DNA of 14,668 bases, from contig CAMCNE010000057.1 in assembly GCA_945875935.1 (NCBI GenBank), positions 1 through 14,668 of the forward strand, in the 5' to 3' direction. The notes beneath the pieces were generated by a model. That model was not told the DNA's origin. It saw only the letters and a program-made list of their open reading frames with translations, and searched no databases. Source of the stretch: Bordetella parapertussis (lineage in GTDB: Bacteria > Pseudomonadota > Gammaproteobacteria > Burkholderiales > Burkholderiaceae_C). Position 1 is the stretch's first letter. The number at the start of each line of letters is the position of its first letter. Both the position numbers and the translations under genes were made by a program. Positions 6,663 through 14,298 of this stretch are shown piece by piece.

Positions 6663-7088
6663 GTGCGCATCGTCATCGATACCAATTTGCTGGTGTCCGC
6701 GCTGATTTCTGACGACCTGCCACGACAGTTGCTCAACGCTGCGAAAGCCTCAGAGTTTGAGTTCTGCACCAGCGAGACGCTGCTGGACGAATTGCTCAAT
6801 GTGCTTTCACGCGAGAAGTTTGCGGCTCGGCTCAGCCGGTCAGACCTGACTCCGCAGGGCATCGTCGACGATCTGCGCAGGTTGGCTGTCATCGTCACAC
6901 CCATCGCTGTGCCGCGCGTGGTGAGCACAGACCCCGATGACGACCATGTGCTGGCTGCCGCGCTGGCCGGTCGGGCCGATCTCATCGCATCAGGCGACAA
7001 GCGTGACTTGCTGCCCTTGGGCTCTTACGAGGGCATTGAGATCGTGACCGCGCGCCAAGCACTCGCGAGGTTGGGCACCACCGGGTGA
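6663..7088 (+). CDS. PIN-domain toxin (putative TA toxin, COG1569-type)
   Basis: A 141-residue PIN-fold ribonuclease predicted to act as the toxin of the pair. It starts with GTG at 6663, giving MRIVIDTNLLVSAL, the standard first strand with catalytic D6. Further acidic residues lie where the fold needs them: E43 in LLDELLNVL, D94 in the STDPDDDHVLAAAL motif, and D106/D112 in RADLIASGDKRDLL. The DPDDDHVLAAAL plus SGDKRDLL combination is typical of the 'putative toxin-antitoxin system toxin component, PIN family' group rather than classical VapC. No good ribosome-binding site precedes the GTG, so translation probably depends on the antitoxin 20 bases upstream. The RNA target is unknown. The stop lies only 10 bases from the stop of the converging glutamine synthetase-like gene. 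Confidence 0.9.
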   Translation: MRIVIDTNLLVSALISDDLPRQLLNAAKASEFEFCTSETLLDELLNVLSREKFAARLSRSDLTPQGIVDDLRRLAVIVTPIAVPRVVSTDPDDDHVLAAALAGRADLIASGDKRDLLPLGSYEGIEIVTARQALARLGTTG

Positions 7089-7094
7089 AGCCGC

Positions 7095-7116
7095 TGCCTC
7101 AGAACGCTGCGGCGTA
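7095..7116. repeat. Direct repeat copy 2 (at 3' end of the GlnT-like gene)
   Basis: Matches 6307-6328 at 20 of 22 positions. It begins 7 bases after the toxin stop and includes the stop codon and the last few codons (AAAF) of the convergent glutamine synthetase-like gene. The same bases are therefore read on opposite strands in the two genes that carry the copies. Confidence 0.6.
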
Positions 7117-8424
7117 GCGCTGCATTTCCCAGCTGCTGATGTGGCTGCCATAGGCTTGCCATTCATCGCGCTTGAGGCGGATGAATTCGGCACTCAAGGT
7201 GTCGCCCAGCGCGGCGCACACCACGCTGTTGGCTTCGAGCGCGTCGATGGCTTCGGCCAGGCTTTGGGGCAGCGGGGCGATGCCGCGTGCGGCCAGTTGC
7301 GTCGGGGTGCATTCGAACAGGTCGTCGGTGCAGGCCACAGGCAGGGCCAGGCCGCGGTCGATGCCGTCCAGGCCCGCGGCGATCAGCGCTGCGGTGGCCA
7401 AATAGGGATTGGCCGAAGCGTCTGGCGCGCGCCATTCAAAGCGGCCGGGCAAGGTGCGAACGAGGGCGGTGCGGTTGTTGGGCCCGTGCGTCACGCTGGC
7501 CGGCGCCCAGGTGGTGCCGGTGATGGACACATCGGCGCTCAGGCGCTTGTAGCTGTTGACGGTGGGCGCTGCCACGGCGGTGAGCGCGGCAGCGTGGTGC
7601 AGCACCCCGGCGATGAAGTGGCGGCCCAAGGGCGACAGGTTTTGCTGCGTGTCGTCAAACACGCAGAGCCCGTTCGCTTGGGCCTGCCACAGCGACACAT
7701 GAAAGTGCATGCCGCTGCCGGGCTGGTTGGCAAACGGCTTGGGCATCATCGAAAACACCATGCCACGCTCTTCGGCCAGCGTGTGCGCGGCCATCTTGAA
7801 GAGCATGAGATGGTCGGCGCTGGTGAGCGCATCGGCGTGATGAAAGTTGAGCTCGTACTGGCCGTGCGCGTCTTCGTGATCGATCTGAAACACATCAAGC
7901 CCGCAGCGCGTGAGGCCGTCGGCCAGCGCGTGCAAAAACTCGCGCTGGCGCGGCAGGCTCTTGAGGTCGTACGACGGCTTGTCGAGCCGATCGAGCGGGT
8001 CGGCGGGCTCGAAGCCGCTGTCGGTGCGGCGCAGCAAAAAGAACTCGGGTTCGATGCCGGTGCGCAAGACCCAGCCGCGCTCGGCCAAGCGGGCCATCTG
8101 GCGGCGCAGCACCTGGCGAGGACAGGCGTCGAACGGCTCGCCGGCCACAAAGCCGTCGCACACCACACGGGCGATGCCGGGCAGCCAGGGCAGGGCACGC
8201 ACAGATTCAATCTGGCCGCGGCCGTGGTACTCGGCGCGCGGCCCGGTGCGCGGCAGCCTGGTGCCCCAGATCGACGGGCCGGCAAAGCCGACGCCTTCGG
8301 TCATCAGCAACTCGAGCTGGTTGAGCGGCACCAGCTTGCCGCGCGCCACGCCGTGCACGTCGGTGAACTGCGCCAGCAGGCTGTGCACGCCGTCGGCGGC
8401 GAGTTTGTCGCGCAAGGCTTGCAT
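7099..8424 (-). CDS. glnT: Type III glutamine synthetase family enzyme (GlnT / gamma-glutamylmethylamide synthetase-like)
   Basis: ATP-dependent enzyme joining the gamma-carboxyl of glutamate to ammonia or an amine; 441 residues, the normal GlnT/GmaS size. The N-terminal beta-grasp has AQFTDVHGVARGKLVP and TEGVGFAGPSIWG. Catalytic motifs follow: GIEPEFFL (123-130), DHEDAHGQYELNF (182-194), GSGMHFHVSLW (236-246), NSYKRL (290-295), NNRTALVR (316-323), FEWRAPDASANPYLA (329-343). All metal- and nucleotide-binding residues I can identify are present, so it should be active. It resembles the GlnT/GmaS branch more than E. coli PuuA, yet it follows a PuuC-like gene with a TGATG overlap in a polyamine-transport operon. 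It may therefore gamma-glutamylate the imported amine. Ammonia, methylamine and putrescine are all possible substrates; the gene symbol marks the family, not a proven reaction. Confidence 0.88.
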   Translation of the reverse strand: MQALRDKLAADGVHSLLAQFTDVHGVARGKLVPLNQLELLMTEGVGFAGPSIWGTRLPRTGPRAEYHGRGQIESVRALPWLPGIARVVCDGFVAGEPFDACPRQVLRRQMARLAERGWVLRTGIEPEFFLLRRTDSGFEPADPLDRLDKPSYDLKSLPRQREFLHALADGLTRCGLDVFQIDHEDAHGQYELNFHHADALTSADHLMLFKMAAHTLAEERGMVFSMMPKPFANQPGSGMHFHVSLWQAQANGLCVFDDTQQNLSPLGRHFIAGVLHHAAALTAVAAPTVNSYKRLSADVSITGTTWAPASVTHGPNNRTALVRTLPGRFEWRAPDASANPYLATAALIAAGLDGIDRGLALPVACTDDLFECTPTQLAARGIAPLPQSLAEAIDALEANSVVCAALGDTLSAEFIRLKRDEWQAYGSHISSWEMQRYAAAF

Positions 8425-9920
8425 CAGTCGATGCGCATCCAGGTGGTCTTCAGCTCGGTGTACTTGTCGAAGGCATGCAGCGACTTGTCACGACCGTTGC
8501 CGCTTTGCTTGAAGCCGCCAAAGGGCACGGTGATGTCGTCTTCGTCGTATTGGTTGACTTGCACCGTGCCGGCGCGCAACGCGCGCGACACGCGGTGCAC
8601 GCGATCAAACTGGTGACTCCACACGCTGGCTTGCAAGCCGTAGGGCGAATCGTTGGCGGTGGCGATGGCCTCGTCTTCGGTGGAAAACCGAAGCACCGAG
8701 ATCACCGGGCCGAAGATCTCTTCGCGGGCGATGCGCATCTGGTTGTTGACGCCTTCGAACACCGTGGGCTCGACGTAATAGCCGCCTGAGTCCGTGCGCG
8801 CCTGCTGCCCGCCAAAGAGCAGCTTCGCGCCTTCGTCGCGGCCGATGTCGATGTAGCCGAGCACGGTGCGCAGCTGGTTGTCGTCGACCAGAGCGCCCAT
8901 GGTGGTGTTGGGGTTCAGCGGGTCGGCGGGCTGGTATTTGGGGGCCTGAGCCTTGAGCACTTCGATGAATTCGTCGGCGACGCGCTCGTGAACCATCACG
9001 CGCGTGGGCGCATTGCAGCTTTCGCCCTGATTGAAAAATACGCTGCCAGCGGCGGTGCGCGCCGCGCGGGCGATGTCGTTGCAGTCGTCAAACACGATGA
9101 AGGCCGACTTGCCGCCGAGTTCGTTGTAGACGCGCTTGAGGTTGCTGCGCCCGGCGTATTCGAGCATCTTGCGGCCCACGCGGGTGCTGCCGGTGAAGCC
9201 GACGGCGTCGACTTCCATGTGCAGCGCCAGCGCTTCGCCGGCCTCGTGGCCATAGCCGGGCACCACGTTGAACACGCCTTGGGGTAAGCCGGCCTCAACA
9301 GCCAGTTCGGCCAGACGCAACGCGGTGAGCGAGGCTTTTTCGCTGGGCTTGAGCACCACGCTGTTGCCGGTGGCCAGCGCGGGGCCGAGCTTCCAGGCGG
9401 TCATCAGCATCGGGTAGTTCCAAGGCACGATGGCGCCGATCACGCCCATGGGCTCGCGGGTGATCAGTGCCAGCGCGCTGCGCGCCGTGGGGGCGATCTC
9501 GTCGTAGACCTTGTCGATGGCCTCGGCGTACCAGGCGATGCAGCGTGCGCTGGACGGCACGTCAACGCCCAGGCTGTCGGCAATCGGCTTGCCCATGTCG
9601 AGTGTTTCGAGCAAGGCCAGCTCGTCCTTGGCCGCCAGCATTTTTTCGGCAAAGCGCAGCAGGATCTTCTTGCGCACGGCCGGCGGCTTGTGGGCCCAGC
9701 GCCCGTCGTCAAAGGCGCGGCGCGCCGAGGCCACCGCCATGTCGATGTCGGTGGCCTGGCCGCGCGCCACTTGCGTGAGGGTGCGGCCGTCCACCGGCGA
9801 GATGCAGTCAAAGGTCTCGCCCGATGTCGCATGGCGCCGCACGCCGTCGATGACCATGCGGCCATCAGGCTGGCACGCGGCCGCCAGTGCGTGCCAGTCG
9901 CGTGCCGCCGATGCCGTCAT
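8424..9920 (-). CDS. puuC: Aldehyde dehydrogenase, PuuC-like (gamma-glutamyl-gamma-aminobutyraldehyde dehydrogenase)
   Basis: NAD(P)-dependent aldehyde dehydrogenase of 498 residues; the E. coli PuuC is about 495. Key residues sit at canonical places: N168 in VPWNYPM, the nucleotide loop GSTRVG (244-249), general base E267 in NELGGKS, and the nucleophile C302 in FNQGESCNAPTR. Motifs close to PuuC include LALLETLDMGKPI, RCIAWYAEAIDKVYDE, ILRFAEK-type N-terminal helices, EEIFGPVISVLRF, and the C-terminal VPFGGFKQSGNGRDKSLHAF followed by KYTELKTTW. In the Puu pathway this enzyme oxidises gamma-glutamyl-gamma-aminobutyraldehyde to gamma-glutamyl-GABA; related enzymes also act on 3-aminopropanal-type aldehydes. 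Its start overlaps the porin stop (TGATG) and its stop overlaps the glutamine synthetase-like start, so it is coupled to both. No strong ribosome-binding site is seen, which fits coupling. Confidence 0.92.
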   Translation of the reverse strand: MTASAARDWHALAAACQPDGRMVIDGVRRHATSGETFDCISPVDGRTLTQVARGQATDIDMAVASARRAFDDGRWAHKPPAVRKKILLRFAEKMLAAKDELALLETLDMGKPIADSLGVDVPSSARCIAWYAEAIDKVYDEIAPTARSALALITREPMGVIGAIVPWNYPMLMTAWKLGPALATGNSVVLKPSEKASLTALRLAELAVEAGLPQGVFNVVPGYGHEAGEALALHMEVDAVGFTGSTRVGRKMLEYAGRSNLKRVYNELGGKSAFIVFDDCNDIARAARTAAGSVFFNQGESCNAPTRVMVHERVADEFIEVLKAQAPKYQPADPLNPNTTMGALVDDNQLRTVLGYIDIGRDEGAKLLFGGQQARTDSGGYYVEPTVFEGVNNQMRIAREEIFGPVISVLRFSTEDEAIATANDSPYGLQASVWSHQFDRVHRVSRALRAGTVQVNQYDEDDITVPFGGFKQSGNGRDKSLHAFDKYTELKTTWMRID

Positions 9921-11332
9921 CAGAAGGACACCACCACCGAGGCGCCGAACAACTGGTTGTTCTTCTTGTAGTCGTCCTTGTCGACGTAATAGAAAACGTT
10001 CTTGTTGGCAAAGTCGAAGCGGTACTCCAGCTTGAACAGGGTGTACTCGTTGAAGCGGTAGTTGCCGCCCAGGCTCAGCGCATAGCGGTTGGCGCCATTG
10101 CTGAACGGGTCGGCCACATTGCCTGTGCTGTCGATGTCCTGACCGATGCCGTTGACGTTGTCCTGGCCAAAGCCCAGCAGACCGCCGCCGTTCCTGTGGT
10201 TGTCGATGTAGTCCGCGCGCACCACTCCTTCAAGGCGCGGGGTGAACTTGTAGGCCGCCAGTGCCGACACGCCCCACCACTGAGCATCTTGCAGATCGCC
10301 GTCTTCGCTGATCGCGATGGCCGCCTTGCTCTGGCGTCCGTAACTGGCTTGGCCCTGCAGCGTCCAGTCGCCACGGATGAAGTAGCCGTCAACTTCAAAC
10401 AGATTCAAGCCGGTGTTGCCGGTGTCTTGAACGTAGTTGGCCGCCTTGCCGTGCACGCCGGCAAAACCGATGCCCGAATATTCACTGATTGAGTAATCGG
10501 CCCGATACGCGACGACCGGCGACTTGTCACCGGTGGACTGCCTGGTGGCGTTCATATTGCCCACCACGCCCTTGACCACCCAGTCGCCGCGCGTGAGCTC
10601 AAGACCGGCGCCGGTATAGGCCAACGGTGCGATGAAGTCGAACAGCAGGTTGTGGGTGATGAGCTTGTTTTCCGCCGAAGGCAGCAGCTCATAGCCCGAC
10701 CAGTCGGGGATCTGGCCCGCGATCAGGCGGGTGTTTTCGTCGGTCAGGGGGATGGACGCACTGGCCTCGTGAACGATGTCGCCATCGTTGATGAAGGAGC
10801 CGACGCCGCGATTCGGCATCAGCGTCAGGCGGAATATGGAGCCGCCTTCGAGTTGCTTCACGATGTCCAGCGTGGCCGTGCCAAAGAACGAGTTGTCGTA
10901 CGAATAGCAGTTGTTGGGGTTGTCAGAGCAGGAGTCGCCCGCGTACTTCTGCAAAAGCTGGAAGCCCGCCGTGTCCTGAGCGCGGTTGTAGATGAAGGCC
11001 GGGTCGATGCTGCCGTGGATCTCGAGGCCCTTGAGGAAGGAGTTCTCGCGTTCGTCCTCGAGCGCATCGACCTTGACGGCGATGCGGCCCATTTCGCGGG
11101 CCTGGTCTGGCGTCATGCCCACGACCGCGGGCGCCGCCGGTGCTGCGGCCACGGGTGCGGCTGGAGCCGGCTTGGGCGTCTCGGCGGCCTTGAGCTTGTT
11201 TTCGAGCTGGGTCACGCGGTCGCGCAGCGCCTTGAGCTCCTTGAGCAGTTCGGCGTTCGATTGCGCTGCGGCTGGCAACGGAAAGGCCGCGGCGATGGCC
11301 AGGGTCACGCTGGAGATGCGCCAGATCTTCAT
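9920..11332 (-). CDS. Outer-membrane porin-like protein with N-terminal coiled coil (possibly DUF3138)
   Basis: A 470-residue predicted outer-membrane beta-barrel. The frame is open to 11440, but the ATG at 11332 is preceded by AAGGA (11341-11345) at 8-base spacing and begins a clean signal peptide (MKIWRISSVTLAIAAAFPLPAAA), so the upstream 36 codons are rejected. After cleavage comes a heptad-like segment (SNAELLKELKALRDRVTQLENKLKAAE), an Ala/Pro linker, then alternating strand-type sequence rich in Tyr, Asn, Asp and Gly up to the terminal strand LFGASVVVSF, which ends in Phe as outer-membrane barrels do. The periplasmic coiled coil plus barrel resembles trimeric porins that bind peptidoglycan. 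From memory it looks like the DUF3138 family of Burkholderiales. It lies 52 bp behind potI with no terminator between, and is coupled to puuC, so it probably admits the operon's substrate. Confidence 0.85.
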   Translation of the reverse strand: MKIWRISSVTLAIAAAFPLPAAAQSNAELLKELKALRDRVTQLENKLKAAETPKPAPAAPVAAAPAAPAVVGMTPDQAREMGRIAVKVDALEDERENSFLKGLEIHGSIDPAFIYNRAQDTAGFQLLQKYAGDSCSDNPNNCYSYDNSFFGTATLDIVKQLEGGSIFRLTLMPNRGVGSFINDGDIVHEASASIPLTDENTRLIAGQIPDWSGYELLPSAENKLITHNLLFDFIAPLAYTGAGLELTRGDWVVKGVVGNMNATRQSTGDKSPVVAYRADYSISEYSGIGFAGVHGKAANYVQDTGNTGLNLFEVDGYFIRGDWTLQGQASYGRQSKAAIAISEDGDLQDAQWWGVSALAAYKFTPRLEGVVRADYIDNHRNGGGLLGFGQDNVNGIGQDIDSTGNVADPFSNGANRYALSLGGNYRFNEYTLFKLEYRFDFANKNVFYYVDKDDYKKNNQLFGASVVVSF

Positions 11333-11384
11333 GTTGAGTTTCCTTGAGGTAAGTCGATTGCGAGGGTGTAGGGGAAATGGGTTT

Positions 11385-12224
11385 TCAAGCGCGATCGGCC
11401 GAGGCCACTTCGAGCAAGCGGTTGCGCTCGGCTCGGGCAATGAGGTAGCTCGCCACCACCACGCCGATGGCCACGGCGACCACGATCACCGTGGCGACTG
11501 CGTTGACGCTGGGATTCAAGCCAAGCCGCGCACGCGAGAAGATCACCAGCGGCATGGTGGTCGAGCCCGGCCCCGAGAGAAAAGCTGACAGCACCACGTC
11601 GTCGAGCGACAGCGTGAAAGTGAGCAACCAGGCCGACATCAGCGACTGCGAAATCATCGGCAGTGTCACCAAGTTGAACACCTGCCACGGGCGTGCGCCC
11701 AGGTCCATGGCCGCTTCTTCGAGCTGTGGGTTCAGCTCTTTGAGTCGCGCCTGAATCACCACCGTGGCATAGGCCATGCCCAGCAGCAAGTGGCCCATCC
11801 AGATGGTGAGCACACCGCGCTCGGGAAAGCCCAGTGCCCGTTCAACCGACACCAGCATCAGCAGCAAAGACAGCCCGACGATGACCTCAGGCATCACCAG
11901 CGGCGCGTTGACCATGCCGGTGAACAAGGTGCGCCCGGTGAATCGCTGGTACTTGACCAGCGAAAAAGCCGCCAGCGTGCCCAGCAGCACCGACGAGCAC
12001 GCCGTGAAGAAGGCAATCTTCATCGACAGCAAAAACGCCGAGATCATCTCGTCGTCGGCCGCCAGCGCGACATACCACTTCAGGGTGAAGCCGCGCCAGG
12101 AGTTCGGCACGGGCGAGTCGTTGAACGAATACACCACCAGCGCCACGATGGGCAGGTACAAAAAGACAAAGCCCATCGCGAGCCAGCCGGTGCCAAACCA
12201 GCGTTGCAAAAACGAGCCCTTCAT
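11385..12224 (-). CDS. potI: Putrescine-type ABC transporter permease PotI
   Basis: Second inner-membrane permease subunit of a spermidine/putrescine-type importer, 279 residues, close to E. coli PotI in size. It begins with a short cytoplasmic segment and a first helix (GWLAMGFVFLYLPIVALVVYSF). The FNDSPVPNSWRGFTLKWYVAL segment is typical of PotC/PotI. About six membrane helices are predicted. The EAA loop that contacts the ATPase is EEAAMDLGARPWQVFNLVTLP, about residues 170-190. Downstream, TFTLSLDDVVLSAFLSGPGSTTMPLVIFS is another family hallmark. The start overlaps the potH stop as ATGA. The order potF-G-H-I is the same as in E. coli. Confidence 0.94.
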   Translation of the reverse strand: MKGSFLQRWFGTGWLAMGFVFLYLPIVALVVYSFNDSPVPNSWRGFTLKWYVALAADDEMISAFLLSMKIAFFTACSSVLLGTLAAFSLVKYQRFTGRTLFTGMVNAPLVMPEVIVGLSLLLMLVSVERALGFPERGVLTIWMGHLLLGMAYATVVIQARLKELNPQLEEAAMDLGARPWQVFNLVTLPMISQSLMSAWLLTFTLSLDDVVLSAFLSGPGSTTMPLVIFSRARLGLNPSVNAVATVIVVAVAIGVVVASYLIARAERNRLLEVASADRA

Positions 12225-13144
12225 TTGCGCACCCCGTCGGCTTCAGCCTGGTACTTGTTGAAGATGGCCAGCGGCACCAGGATCAACAGCACCATCACCA
12301 CCGCCACGGTCGAGGCCATGGGCCAGTCGTTGTTGCTGAAGAACTCGTCCCACAGCACGCGACCGATCATCAGCGTTTGCGGCCCGCCCAGCAGTTCGGG
12401 AATGACGAACTCACCCACGCACGGAATGAACACCAGCATCGAGCCGGCAATGATCCCGGCCTTGGACAGCGGCACGGTGATCTTCCAGAACGCCACAAAG
12501 GGCGTGGCGCCCAGATCCTGCGCGGCTTCCAGCAAGCGAAGATCCATCTTCGACAGGTTGGAGTACAGCGGCAAGATCATGAATGGCAAGTAGGTGTAGG
12601 TCATCCCCAGCACCAGCGAAAAAGGCGTGTTCATGAGCTGCCCCGGCGCCGGAATGAGCCCCAGCGAAGCCAGCAATTGATCCAGGCCGGTGCCGGTGAC
12701 CAGTTCGTAGGCCCAGCCGTTTTCGCTCAGCAGACCCTTCCATGCATAAACGCGCAGCAAGAAGGATGTCCAGAAAGGCAGCATCACCAGCATCAGCAGC
12801 GTCGGCTGCATCGTGGAACTGGCTCGGGCCATGAAGTACGCAAACGGGTAGCCGATCACCAGACACAGCACGGTGGTCCAGGCGGCGTACTTCAGGCTGG
12901 ACAAATAGGTCAGGAAGTACAGGTCGTCTTCGGTGATGAAGACGTAGTTGCTGAATTTCAGGGTGATCGAAACAGCCCCGTCGGCCACCGTGATCAGGTC
13001 CTTGAAGCTCACCGCCTCCATCTCGGACACGCTGATCTTCATCACGATCAGGAACGGGAACAAGAAGAACACCAGCAGCCACGCATAGGGCACGCCGATG
13101 ACCGCCGAGCGGCCTGAGAAGAGAGCAGACCACCAGCGCTTCAT
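12221..13144 (-). CDS. potH: Putrescine-type ABC transporter permease PotH
   Basis: First permease subunit of the importer, 307 residues. The first helix (IGVPYAWLLVFFLFPFLIVMKISVSE) is PotB/PotH-like. A periplasmic segment (about 48-72) precedes the core helices, with the family segments SLKYAAWTTVLCLVIGYPFAYFMA and LPFWTSFLLRVYAWKGLL. The ATPase-contacting EAA loop is LLEAAQDLGATPFVAFWKITVPL, about residues 202-224. GEFVIPELLGGPQTLMIGRVLWDEFF is highly characteristic of PotH-type permeases. It overlaps potG upstream and potI downstream by four bases each (ATGA), consistent with matched production of the two permeases. Confidence 0.94.
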   Translation of the reverse strand: MKRWWSALFSGRSAVIGVPYAWLLVFFLFPFLIVMKISVSEMEAVSFKDLITVADGAVSITLKFSNYVFITEDDLYFLTYLSSLKYAAWTTVLCLVIGYPFAYFMARASSTMQPTLLMLVMLPFWTSFLLRVYAWKGLLSENGWAYELVTGTGLDQLLASLGLIPAPGQLMNTPFSLVLGMTYTYLPFMILPLYSNLSKMDLRLLEAAQDLGATPFVAFWKITVPLSKAGIIAGSMLVFIPCVGEFVIPELLGGPQTLMIGRVLWDEFFSNNDWPMASTVAVVMVLLILVPLAIFNKYQAEADGVRK

Positions 13145-14277
13145 GACGTCAGCACCACGTGGGCTTCGGGCGACCAGCTGGCCCAGGCGGTATCGCCCCA
13201 GGTGAGCTCGTCGGCGCGGTGGCGCTCGGTGTTGCTGGCACTGATCTTGAGCACCATGCCGCTGGCCAGCGCCAGGTGGTAGACGGTAAAACTGCCGAAA
13301 TAGGACAGGTCCTTGACGGTGCCTTGCACGCGGTTCAAGCCGCCTTCGGGCTCGCCGTCTTGCGGTGGCAGCAGATCGCGGCCGATGCGGATCTTCTCGG
13401 GCCGCAGCGCCACCGTCACGGCCATGCCTTCGGTGCCGGTGATGCCGTGCCCCACATAGTGTTGGCAGTCGGCGCAGTCGATGATGACGTGATCGACCTG
13501 GTCGTCGCTCAGCGTGCCTTCCATCAGATTGACGTTGCCAATGAAGTCGGCCACAAAGCGCGTGGCTGGGGTTTCGTAGATGTCGCCCGGTGCGCCCACT
13601 TGCATGAAGCTGCCTTCGCTCATGACCGCCAGGCGCGAGGCCATGGTCATGGCTTCTTCCTGATCGTGGGTAACCATCACGCAGGTCACGCCCACGTTTT
13701 CGATGATGTTGACCAGCTCGATCTGGGTTTCTTCGCGCAGCTTCTTGTCAAGCGCGCCCAGCGGCTCGTCCAGCAGCAGCAGCTGCGGTTTCTTGGCCAG
13801 ACTGCGGGCCAGCGCCACGCGTTGCTGCTGTCCGCCTGAGAGCTGGTGCGGCTTGCGCTGGCCGAACTTGCCCAGTTGCACCAGCTTGAGCATGGCCTCG
13901 ACCTGAGCGGCGATCTCATCACGGGGCATGCCGGCTCGGCGCAGACCGAACGCGATGTTGTCCCACACGCTGAGGTGCGGAAACAGCGCGTAGCTCTGGA
14001 ACATCATGTTCATCGGACGCTCGTAGGGCGGCATCGTGGCCACGTCCTGACCGGCCAGCACGATGCTGCCTGACGTGGGCTTCTCGAAGCCCGCCAGCAT
14101 GCGCAGCAAGGTGGACTTGCCGCAGCCCGATGACCCCAGCAACGCAAAGATCTCGCCCTTGGCAATGTCCAGGCTGACGTTGTTGACGGCCTTGTAGCCA
14201 TCGAAGTCCTTGACGAGATCTCGAATCGACAGGAACTTGGCCGGATCGGGCTCAGGCAATGAGGTGCTGGTGTTCAT
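13141..14277 (-). CDS. potG: Putrescine-type ABC transporter ATPase PotG
   Basis: Cytoplasmic ATPase that powers the importer, 378 residues. Walker A is GSSGCGKST (48-56), the Q-loop glutamine is Q94 in MMFQSYALFPHLSVWDNIAFGL, the signature is LSGGQQQRVALARSLA (146-161), Walker B is LLLLDEPLGALDKKLREE (166-183), and the switch histidine is H204 in VTHDQEEAMTMA. The C-terminal third (from about 240) is the MOP/TOBE regulatory domain, with VTVALRPEKIRIG and VQGTVKDLSYFGSFTVYHL. All catalytic elements are intact. It starts 21 bases after the potF stop; no strong ribosome-binding site is evident in that gap. The stop overlaps the potH start as ATGA. Confidence 0.95.
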   Translation of the reverse strand: MNTSTSLPEPDPAKFLSIRDLVKDFDGYKAVNNVSLDIAKGEIFALLGSSGCGKSTLLRMLAGFEKPTSGSIVLAGQDVATMPPYERPMNMMFQSYALFPHLSVWDNIAFGLRRAGMPRDEIAAQVEAMLKLVQLGKFGQRKPHQLSGGQQQRVALARSLAKKPQLLLLDEPLGALDKKLREETQIELVNIIENVGVTCVMVTHDQEEAMTMASRLAVMSEGSFMQVGAPGDIYETPATRFVADFIGNVNLMEGTLSDDQVDHVIIDCADCQHYVGHGITGTEGMAVTVALRPEKIRIGRDLLPPQDGEPEGGLNRVQGTVKDLSYFGSFTVYHLALASGMVLKISASNTERHRADELTWGDTAWASWSPEAHVVLTS

Positions 14278-14298
14278 GGTGTAGCGCTCGAGTGGGGA

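Noticed and set aside
7141..8616. Long plus-strand open frame (491 codons) opposite the ligase
   Set aside because: The minus-strand frame has all the glutamine synthetase motifs; this one has none and crosses the gene boundary into the dehydrogenase.
11333..11440. N-terminal extension of the porin frame
   Set aside because: It overlaps the end of potI, has no signal peptide, and a well-spaced ribosome-binding site precedes the ATG at 11332.
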